From the NCBI GenBank assembly GCA_949502235.1, contig CATBDC010000005.1, forward strand, positions 1-64,000: a stretch of DNA of 64,000 nucleotides, written 5' to 3'. Shown piece by piece: positions 56,629-64,000 of the stretch (position 1 is the first letter of the stretch; each line of letters starts with the position of its first letter). The notes under the pieces were generated by a model, which ran no database searches, had not been told where the DNA came from, and worked only from the letters and a program-made list of their open reading frames with translations. The translations under genes were made by a program, and so were the position numbers. The stretch comes from an uncultured Lachnospiraceae bacterium (GTDB lineage Bacteria; Bacillota; Clostridia; Lachnospirales; Lachnospiraceae).

Positions 56629-58239
56629 ATGGAACTGACATGGAGTGGTATAGAAAAGAAAGAGGAGTGGGAAAAAGCAGGTATCATGCTTCCAGGGTAT
56701 GATACAAAGGCCGTCACGCAGGAAACAAAAGAAGCGCCCGAATGGGTACATTTTGGAATCGGTAATATTTTCCGCATTTTTCTGGGAGGGATTGCAGACA
56801 CTCTGCTGGAACAAAAGGAGATGGACAAAGGGATCACCTGTGTGGAAACATTTGACACAGACGTGGTGGACCAGATTTATGCCCCATATGATAACCTGGT
56901 TTTAAGTGTGATTCTTCATGGAGACGGAAGACAGGATAGAAAGGTGCTTGGCTCACTTACGGAGGCTTTGAAAGCGCAGCATGAGGATCAGACGGCATGG
57001 GAGAGATTAAAAGAGATTTTTCGCGCCGAAAGCCTTCAGATGGTTTCTTTTACTATTACAGAAAAAGGATACGCCCTGAAAAATGCAGACGATACATTTT
57101 TCCCCTTTGTGGAGAAGGATATTGAAAACGGGCCTGAAAAAGCAGCCTGCGCTATGGCGGTTGTGGCGGCTATGCTTTTAGAGCGTTATAAGAACGGCGG
57201 GGCGCCCCTTGCCCTGGTATCTATGGACAATTGTTCCAGGAACGGAGAGAAATTAAGAGAATCGGTTCTTATGATGGCGGATGAGTGGAAGAAGCGTGGA
57301 TTTGTAGATGATGATTTTATTTCTTATATAAGTGATGAGACGAGAATCTCCTTCCCGTGGACCATGATCGACAAGATTACTCCAAGGCCGGCGGAAAAGA
57401 TTGCAGAGGAGCTTGAGGCGGCAGGAGTGAAGAATATGCAGCCTGTGACCACTTCAAAAAGAACCTATATTGCTCCCTTTGTCAACGCAGAGGCTCCCCA
57501 GTATCTGGTGATTGAGGATAATTTTCCAAATGGCCGCCCGCCCCTTGAAAAGGCAGGGGTCTATATGACGGACAGGGAGACAGTAAACAAGTCTGAGAGA
57601 ATGAAGGTGACCGTGTGCCTGAATCCTATTCATACAGCCCTCGGCCCTTATGGATGCCTGCTGGGATATAATCTGTTTTCAGATGAGATGAAGGATCCGG
57701 ATATGCTGAAGCTTGCAGAAACCGTAGGCTATGGGGAAGGCATGGAGGTAGTTCCGGATCCGGGAATTATCTCTCCCAAAGCATTTTTGGATGAGTGTAT
57801 CAAGGAAAGATTCCCGAATCCGTATCTCGGCGATACCTGCCTGCGTCTCTGCACGGACGCTTCCCAGGGGCTGGGCGTGCGTTTTGGAGTGACAGTAAAG
57901 TCTTACGTGGAAAAATACGGGGATGCGAAGAAATTAACAGGAATCCCGTTAGCCATTGCCGGATGGCTCCGCTATCTGCTGGGCGTGGATGATAAGGGTG
58001 CCTCCTATGAGCTGGCTCCGGATCCTATGGCAGAGGAAATGCAGAAGCAGCTTTCCACCATTGTGATAGGAGAGCCGTCAAGCCTCACAGAGCAGCTAAA
58101 ATGGATCCTTTCCAATGAAAATGTATTTTTCATCAACCTTTATGAGGCCGGAATCGGTACTTTGATTGAAGAGATTTTCAGGGAAGAAATCAAGGGCTTC
58201 GGGGCAGTGAGAGAAACGGTTCAGAAATATCTTGGGTAA
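56629..58239 (+). CDS. Mannitol dehydrogenase-family protein (MtlD/UxuB)
   Basis: HFGIGNIFRIFLGGIAD, VCLNPIHTALGPYGCLLGY. Confidence 0.9.
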   Translation: MELTWSGIEKKEEWEKAGIMLPGYDTKAVTQETKEAPEWVHFGIGNIFRIFLGGIADTLLEQKEMDKGITCVETFDTDVVDQIYAPYDNLVLSVILHGDGRQDRKVLGSLTEALKAQHEDQTAWERLKEIFRAESLQMVSFTITEKGYALKNADDTFFPFVEKDIENGPEKAACAMAVVAAMLLERYKNGGAPLALVSMDNCSRNGEKLRESVLMMADEWKKRGFVDDDFISYISDETRISFPWTMIDKITPRPAEKIAEELEAAGVKNMQPVTTSKRTYIAPFVNAEAPQYLVIEDNFPNGRPPLEKAGVYMTDRETVNKSERMKVTVCLNPIHTALGPYGCLLGYNLFSDEMKDPDMLKLAETVGYGEGMEVVPDPGIISPKAFLDECIKERFPNPYLGDTCLRLCTDASQGLGVRFGVTVKSYVEKYGDAKKLTGIPLAIAGWLRYLLGVDDKGASYELAPDPMAEEMQKQLSTIVIGEPSSLTEQLKWILSNENVFFINLYEAGIGTLIEEIFREEIKGFGAVRETVQKYLG

Positions 58240-58271
58240 GCGCAAAATGTGTATTGAATAGAAATAAGCGA

Positions 58272-58300
58272 AAGGGGGCTGTCTCTTCAGCCCCTGATTT
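58272..58300. terminator. Terminator
   Basis: GGGGCTG-tctctt-CAGCCCC then TGATTTT. Confidence 0.7.
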
Positions 58301-58779
58301 TAGATAGGATCAATTTTAATATCAGGATTATATTTTTTTATTTCATCAAAAAATCCCTTCTTATCAACTAAAGCTATCATGACTTCAGATTTGCCTTTGC
58401 ATTTTATTTCAATTCTGTCGAGGGATGCGGCCAAAGAAGACGTAGGATTATGTGTTGTTAAAAGCGCGGTAATATCATTATATGGAATTTGTTTTTTCAT
58501 CAGACCAAATACAATGAGCAGTGATTCGCTTTGCAGCTCTGCAAAATTATGAAATACAATGGGAATACAGAATATTTCTACAGCAGCAAATGACAGTAAG
58601 GTAATTATCAATGCAGTGATATTCGGGTCGGTAAATGCACTGACAATGAGCATGGGTAAAAGCAGCGCGGCTGTGCCTAAAATTATCCCATAGAACCACC
58701 AGGCCACCTTTCCCTTAAACTTCACAGGATTCGCTCTGTCCTTTTCCCGATATTTAAAATCATTTCTATCATGTTTCAT
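58300..58779 (-). CDS. PH-like (bPH_4 type) domain membrane protein
   Basis: GLMKKQIPYNDITALLTTHNPTSSLAASLDRIEIKC. Confidence 0.7.
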   Translation of the reverse strand: MKHDRNDFKYREKDRANPVKFKGKVAWWFYGIILGTAALLLPMLIVSAFTDPNITALIITLLSFAAVEIFCIPIVFHNFAELQSESLLIVFGLMKKQIPYNDITALLTTHNPTSSLAASLDRIEIKCKGKSEVMIALVDKKGFFDEIKKYNPDIKIDPI

Positions 58780-59291
58780 TAAACTGTCCTTTCTGTGATG
58801 CCGGATATAGATTTCAAGTAATCATCAGTTTCCTTTCGTGTCCTGAAAATAACAATATCCTTCTCTTCCTGGTATTTTTTCAGAAGTTCATATATCTGCG
58901 GCAATTGTTTCCGGGGAAAATCAATAATCCATTGCCTGAACTCTTCATCAAATTCAGATTCAATCCAGGGCAGATCCTCCCGTTTTTTTCCGATACGGGA
59001 TTTTGCGCCTGAAAGGCAGACATCCAACGGAAAATCTAACAAAAAGACCGTATCACATTCTTTTAGCCGTACTTCAAGGGTGCGCTGGTAATTCCCGTCA
59101 ATAATCCATGCATCCTTTCGGATGATTTCATGAAGCTTTGCGTCAAAGGCTTCTCTGGAAATATTAGTTCCATCCGGTTTATGCCATATCATATCCAGAT
59201 AATACACAGGAATCCCTGTCTCACTGCTTAATTTTCGTGCAAATGTACTTTTTCCGGAGCCGGGGCTTCCGATAATGATTATTTTTTGCAT
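58779..59291 (-). CDS. P-loop adenylate kinase/topology-modulation-like NTPase
   Basis: IIIGSPGSGKSTFARKLSSETGIPVYYLDMIWHKPDG. Confidence 0.88.
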   Translation of the reverse strand: MQKIIIIGSPGSGKSTFARKLSSETGIPVYYLDMIWHKPDGTNISREAFDAKLHEIIRKDAWIIDGNYQRTLEVRLKECDTVFLLDFPLDVCLSGAKSRIGKKREDLPWIESEFDEEFRQWIIDFPRKQLPQIYELLKKYQEEKDIVIFRTRKETDDYLKSISGITERTV

Positions 59292-59462
59292 GCTATCTCC
59301 TTTAACTCTAATAGTATACTACAAAATATAAGCTTTTTGTCAATGACCTTTTGGAGGTATTTGTTGACATTTCTATTGCATAGTATATAATAGACTCATA
59401 AGAAACTAACTTATGAGTCTATTTTTTGTGAGACAGGAAACTATATTCTGAAGGAGACATTC

Positions 59463-60857
59463 ATGTTTTATTGCCGTGAGGAAGAATTGCGAATCATGAA
59501 CCGGCGGTATGATAAAGGCCGGTTTGAATGTATTATTATATATGGAAGAAGGCGTGTGGGCAAAACGGCCTTGATTAATGAATTCTGTAAGGGAAAGAAG
59601 ACCATATATTTTTCCGCACTTAACGCATCGTCACAGGAGAATCTGGAAGAGTTGTCCAAGGCCGTTTATCTCTGTAAGGCTCCGGAAGGATTTCATGCCC
59701 CGGTCTATGGAAGCTATGCGGATGTACTGGATGTCATTACTGAGATGGCAAAAAAAGAGAGGCTTATATTTGTGATTGATGAATACCCTTATCTCGCAAA
59801 AGCTGAAAAGAGTATTTCCTCCCGTCTGCAGCATATGATTGATCATGTGTGGCAGAATACAGGGATGTATCTGATCCTGTGCGGTTCATCTATGAGCTTT
59901 ATGGAATATCAGGTGCTTGGGTATGAGAGCCCCTTATATGGAAGGCGTACTGCCCAGTTTAAAATACAGGCGCTGACCTACAGGGAAATTACGGCCTTTT
60001 ATCCGGAACTGGCTCCAGAGGATCAGGCGCTTTTATATGGCGTGACGGGAGGGATCCCCCATTATATGAATAAACTGGAGGCGGAAAGCGGTCTGGATGA
60101 AGCATTGATTGAAAATCTTTTTCAGCCCTCCGGATATTTGTTCGAAGAGCCGGAAAATCTTCTGAAGCAGGAGCTTAGGGAGCCGGCGATCTATAATTCT
60201 GTGATTTCCGCAATTGCAGGAGGGGCGTCCCGTGCCAATGAGATTTCAACAAAGGTAGGACTTGAGTCTGGCATCTGTGCAAAATATCTGCGTGTCCTGC
60301 TGGAATTAGGGATTCTAAAAAAAGAAACACCGGTTACAGAAAAGCCGGGAAAGAAAACAATTTACGTAATTGATGATAATTTTTTCCGCTTTTGGTACAG
60401 ATTTGTACAAAGAAATATGTCTGCCATAAATGCAGGGCGTATCCGGCAGATTTATGAGCCTGCAATTAAGAGATTTTATTCTGATTATATGGGGCTGGTT
60501 TTTGAAAAGATGTGCCGGGAGTATCTGCTTAGATATGCTAGGGAGCTGCCGATTCTGCTAAGTGACGTAGGACAGTGGTGGGGGACGGACAGAAGGACGA
60601 GAACGGAGATACAGATTGATATTGTGGGAACACCTGCGGAGGGCGGGGGTTATCTGATTGGATCCTGCAAATATAAAAATGAAAGGATTGGTACGGATGA
60701 ACTTGACTTGCTTCGGCGGTATGCAGAGGTCTTCCGGAAGGATGGAAAATTTTATTATTACATTTTTTCCAAGGGAGGCTTTACACAGCCGCTTATAGAC
60801 CTTTCTAAGCAAGGGGAGGTTACACTTTTAACATTAGAAGATATCTATCAGGCATAA
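59463..60857 (+). CDS. Archaeal-type ATPase (PF01637) with DUF234-like C-term
   Basis: IIIYGRRRVGKTALINEF, ILCGSSMSFME, CKYKNERIGTDELDLL. Confidence 0.9.
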   Translation: MFYCREEELRIMNRRYDKGRFECIIIYGRRRVGKTALINEFCKGKKTIYFSALNASSQENLEELSKAVYLCKAPEGFHAPVYGSYADVLDVITEMAKKERLIFVIDEYPYLAKAEKSISSRLQHMIDHVWQNTGMYLILCGSSMSFMEYQVLGYESPLYGRRTAQFKIQALTYREITAFYPELAPEDQALLYGVTGGIPHYMNKLEAESGLDEALIENLFQPSGYLFEEPENLLKQELREPAIYNSVISAIAGGASRANEISTKVGLESGICAKYLRVLLELGILKKETPVTEKPGKKTIYVIDDNFFRFWYRFVQRNMSAINAGRIRQIYEPAIKRFYSDYMGLVFEKMCREYLLRYARELPILLSDVGQWWGTDRRTRTEIQIDIVGTPAEGGGYLIGSCKYKNERIGTDELDLLRRYAEVFRKDGKFYYYIFSKGGFTQPLIDLSKQGEVTLLTLEDIYQA

Positions 60858-60865
60858 AAGGAGAA

Positions 60866-60996
60866 GTTACTGTTCATTCCATTCACAGTAACCTTTGCAA
60901 ATCCATTTAAAATTCGCTTCGCGAATAGGATTTGCTCACTCCTGAATCACTTTCTTACAGTCTGCGCAGTAAATGCGCAGACCTGTGAACAATAAC
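60866..60996 (-). repeat. Composite structured repeat, copy 3
   Basis: GTTACTGTTCATTCCATTCACAGTAACC..AAATCCATTTAAAATTCGCTTCGCGAAT..GTCTGCGCAgtaaaTGCGCAGAC..TGTGAACAATAAC. Confidence 0.92.
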
Positions 60997-61011
60997 AAGG
61001 AGAATACCAAC

Positions 61012-62373
61012 ATGCAGCTGCGCCATGAAATTCCGGCTCCTTTCTGGACTTTGTTCCGCTCGGTGAACCGGGACGCCTATATAGAAGCATTGCTTACAAT
61101 TAATGAAGAATACCAGTACAGCAACTATTTCCTGACAAGGGAGATGTGCATCCAGGTACTGGCTGATCTGAATATAAAAAAACAGATTGAGTTAAAGCGG
61201 GAGGAGAATGAGACAGATTTTGACATGCTGGAAACCCCTTCGTCGCGTATGCTAAGGCTGCTTCTTAAGATGGGATGGCTGAAAGCAGTGGAGGATTATA
61301 ATACCCTTGTGACAAATATTGTCATTCCTGATTATGCCGCAATTTTTATTGATGCCTTTGAGAAGCTAAGTTTAGAGGATGTGGAGGAGACGGAAATCTA
61401 TATTCAGAATGTCTACGCCACACTTTTTTCATTTAAAAACGATCCGAGAGTGAATCTTGGGATGCTTCGCACGGCTCTTGTGAATACAAGGAAGCTTAAT
61501 AAGGCGCTGCAGGATATGCTTCATAACATGGACAAGTTTTTCGGAAGGCTTCTTGCCCAAAAGACCTACGGAGAGCTTTTAAAAGAGCATCTGGAAGGGT
61601 ATGTGGAAGAGATTGTAAGAAAAAAATACCATATCCTTAAGACATCAGATAATTTTTACATTTATAAAACAGATATAAAAAAGGTCTTGCGTGAAATGCG
61701 AGAGGATGAGGAATGGATTTATATGGTCCGGGAACGCTCCCGGATGATGGGGGATACGAAGGAGGACGTGCTGGAGCTTCTGGATTTGATTGAAAGAGGC
61801 TTTGACGATATTGAGCACCGTATTTCCAATATGGATAAAGAGCATACGAAGTATGTCCGCGCAACGGTAACAAGAATGAATTATCTCTTAAGCGGCGAGA
61901 CGGATACAAAGGGACTTGTTGTAAAACTTCTGAATCAGATCTCGAAAAGTGAGGACAAGGAGGACAAGATACGGGCAGTAGGTGCAAGGATGAATCTGTC
62001 TTATCTTGAAATTCTGTCTGAGAAATCCCTCTATAAACGGAGGAAAGGGAGAAAGGATTTCATCAGCCAGATGGCAGAGGACGAGACGGAAGCAGATTTA
62101 AACCGGGAGGACGTCTTAAGGCTTAACCGGATACAGAGCCGCTTTGGCAGGAAACAGATTGAGGAATTTATCGAGAGCCATATGGAGGGAGAGGTGATGG
62201 ATGCCTCTAAGCTTTCCCTTGACGGAGCGGAAGATTTTGAAAAGCTGATTCTTGCCTATGATTACAGCACAAAGACGAGAAGCAAATATACCGTGATTTC
62301 AGAGGAGGCGGAGATGGTGGAGAGGAATGGATACCGTTATCCGGCGCTTAAGTTTGTAAGGAGGACGTTATGA
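61012..62373 (+). CDS. jetA: Wadjet system protein JetA (DUF5716-like)
   Basis: Operon context with DUF4194-like and SMC-like genes; IPAPFWTLFRSVNRDAYIEALLTINEEYQYSNYFLTREMCIQVL. Confidence 0.85.
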   Translation: MQLRHEIPAPFWTLFRSVNRDAYIEALLTINEEYQYSNYFLTREMCIQVLADLNIKKQIELKREENETDFDMLETPSSRMLRLLLKMGWLKAVEDYNTLVTNIVIPDYAAIFIDAFEKLSLEDVEETEIYIQNVYATLFSFKNDPRVNLGMLRTALVNTRKLNKALQDMLHNMDKFFGRLLAQKTYGELLKEHLEGYVEEIVRKKYHILKTSDNFYIYKTDIKKVLREMREDEEWIYMVRERSRMMGDTKEDVLELLDLIERGFDDIEHRISNMDKEHTKYVRATVTRMNYLLSGETDTKGLVVKLLNQISKSEDKEDKIRAVGARMNLSYLEILSEKSLYKRRKGRKDFISQMAEDETEADLNREDVLRLNRIQSRFGRKQIEEFIESHMEGEVMDASKLSLDGAEDFEKLILAYDYSTKTRSKYTVISEEAEMVERNGYRYPALKFVRRTL

Positions 62374-63014
62374 ACGGATATTATAAGGAGCTTACCCAGG
62401 AGGAGCAGGAGGCTCTGGCCGGTGTGATTCAGCTTCTGTACCGCCAGACCTTTCTTCTGGAGCGGAAATACGAGAAACGCTCCGGACGGTTTCAATATAC
62501 GAAGGAATACCGCGTGTGCAGCAGGCACATGGAGTTTTTAAAGGAATACTTTGCGGTAGCAGGAATTATCTTAAAGGAAAATGTCCATATGGGAGTCATC
62601 TACATACAGGGAGAGACGCTGTGGGGAGAGAAGCTTCCAAGGCTTGCCACCATTTACCTGCTGATATTAAAGCTTATTTATGATGAGCAGATGGCCCAGG
62701 CGTCAACAAGTGTGCAGGTGGTAACTACGCTGGGGGCCATAAGCGGCAAGGCGGGAGACTTCCGCGTGTTGTCCGGGATTCCCTCACCCACGGAATTAAG
62801 GCGTACCATCTCGCTTCTTAGAAAATATCAAATCGTTGAGCCTTTGGACGTGCTGGAAGAATTGGGGGAGCATACGAGGCTTGTCATTTACCCCACTGTC
62901 CATGCAGTACTTTTGGGAGATGATATTAAGAAACTGTTGGAAACATTCAGCGAGGAGGAAGACATTGGAGAAGAAGCAGGCCTTCCGGGCACTTTCGAAG
63001 ATATGCCTGAATAA
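62370..63014 (+). CDS. jetB: Wadjet system protein JetB (DUF4194)
   Basis: LYRQTFLLERKYEKRSGRFQYTKEYRVCSRHMEFLKEYFAVAGI; overlaps jetA stop. Confidence 0.85.
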   Translation: MNGYYKELTQEEQEALAGVIQLLYRQTFLLERKYEKRSGRFQYTKEYRVCSRHMEFLKEYFAVAGIILKENVHMGVIYIQGETLWGEKLPRLATIYLLILKLIYDEQMAQASTSVQVVTTLGAISGKAGDFRVLSGIPSPTELRRTISLLRKYQIVEPLDVLEELGEHTRLVIYPTVHAVLLGDDIKKLLETFSEEEDIGEEAGLPGTFEDMPE

Positions 63015-64000
63015 CTGGCACTATATAGATAAGAAGATACTTACATTAAATGAAGGGATTAATTTTTTTACGGGACATTCAGGGAGCGGAAAGTCCACGG
63101 TGATTGATGCCATGCAGATCGTCCTGTATGCAAATACAGACGGGAGGGGGTTCTTTAATAAAGCGGCAGCAGATGACTCGGACCGCACCTTGATGGAATA
63201 TTTAAGAGGCATGGTAAATATCAGTGAAAACAATGAGTCCCAGTACTTAAGGAATCAGAACTTTTCCAGTACGATTGTGCTGGAGTTTCAGAATACGGTT
63301 ACAATGGAACGGCAGTGCGTGGGCGTTGTGTTTGATGTGGATACGGCGGCGGGTGAGATCAGCCGGTTGTTTTTCTGGCATATGGGAGGACTTTTAGAAA
63401 ACGGATACCGCACAGGAAAGCGATGCCTTACGACTATAGAGGTAAGAGAATATCTGCAGAGGAATTTTACTGCGGAGAGATTTTACTGCGGCCCCAGTAA
63501 TGAGAGGTTTAGAAGGCAGCTGTATGATGTATATCTGGGTGGCCTTGACGGGGAGAAATTTCCCCGTCTGTTTAAGCGGGCCATTCCCTTCCGCATGAAT
63601 ATTAAGCTGGAGGATTTTGTGAGGGAATATATCTGCATGGAGCAGGATATCCATATTGAGGACCTGCAGGAAAGTGTGATGCAGTATGGCCGGATGCAGA
63701 GCAAGATCGAAGAAACCCTTGCGGAGATTGAGCGGCTTAAGGAAATCCGGGAGACATATGAGGAGTACCGGGAGGCTAAGAAAAGCAAAGAGGCCTGTGA
63801 TTACCAGATCAAGCGTCTGGAGATGCTGCAGTCAGAGGCAAAAAGCCTGGAGCTTAAGGATAAGATTACTGAACGAGATGAGGCTGTTAAGCAGCAGGAG
63901 GCAGTACTTCACAAGCTTACAGGAGAGCGTGATATTCTGCAGAAGGAATATGAGGAGCTTCTTGTCCGCATCGCAAACAGCGGATATTCCGGCATGGAGC
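62965..64000 (+). CDS. jetC: Wadjet system protein JetC (SMC/MukB-like ATPase), 5' part only; TTG start
   Basis: SD GAGGAAGACA-TTG; frame reads LEKKQAFRALSKICLNNWHYIDKKILTLNEGINFFTGHSGSGKSTVIDAMQIVLYANTDGRGFFNKA; open to window end. Confidence 0.88.
   Translation, partial: MEKKQAFRALSKICLNNWHYIDKKILTLNEGINFFTGHSGSGKSTVIDAMQIVLYANTDGRGFFNKAAADDSDRTLMEYLRGMVNISENNESQYLRNQNFSSTIVLEFQNTVTMERQCVGVVFDVDTAAGEISRLFFWHMGGLLENGYRTGKRCLTTIEVREYLQRNFTAERFYCGPSNERFRRQLYDVYLGGLDGEKFPRLFKRAIPFRMNIKLEDFVREYICMEQDIHIEDLQESVMQYGRMQSKIEETLAEIERLKEIRETYEEYREAKKSKEACDYQIKRLEMLQSEAKSLELKDKITERDEAVKQQEAVLHKLTGERDILQKEYEELLVRIANSGYSGME

Overview
The window looks like a Firmicutes (probably Lachnospiraceae) chromosome segment, judged from gene content and codon style; no tRNA, rRNA or CRISPR array was seen. 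From left to right it contains: an HTH regulator with a glycine-pentad tail; a PBECR4-type phage-nuclease-domain gene behind a long structured leader; an ADH/ALDH pair; NfeD/SPFH; two LytTR two-component systems around a GreA-family gene; a Bce-like ABC exporter; a heptad-repeat coiled-coil protein; nucleoside salvage genes (cdd, udp, deoB); an ABC-F gene with an apparent uORF/terminator attenuator; a decayed AAA/PD-(D/E)XK gene; rarA and an alkyltransferase-like gene; a beta-manno-oligosaccharide utilisation locus (GH36, LacI x2, ABC importer, GH130 x2, AGE epimerase, phosphomutase, ManA-ROK fusion) in which GH36 and ManA-ROK carry small lesions; pduL; glnA with an ANTAR regulator; dapF/dapL; a ROK-controlled polyol/sugar operon; and the start of a Wadjet (jetA, jetB, partial jetC) defence system at the right edge. 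The most interesting unexplained signal is intergenic. There are at least three families of structured repeats. One is a multi-stem element with paired but sequence-divergent arms and a conserved apical loop (18930-19062, 19160-19290, partial at 13617-13692). Another is a ~130 bp composite element in three copies, one stem of which has been completely replaced by a different but still self-complementary sequence. The third is a ~27 bp palindrome (GTTACTGTGAACGGAGTGAACAGTAAC) that tends to sit just 5' of ribosome-binding sites and in some places encodes a ...CERSEQ-stop protein tail. All homology calls are from reading the sequence; no searches were run.
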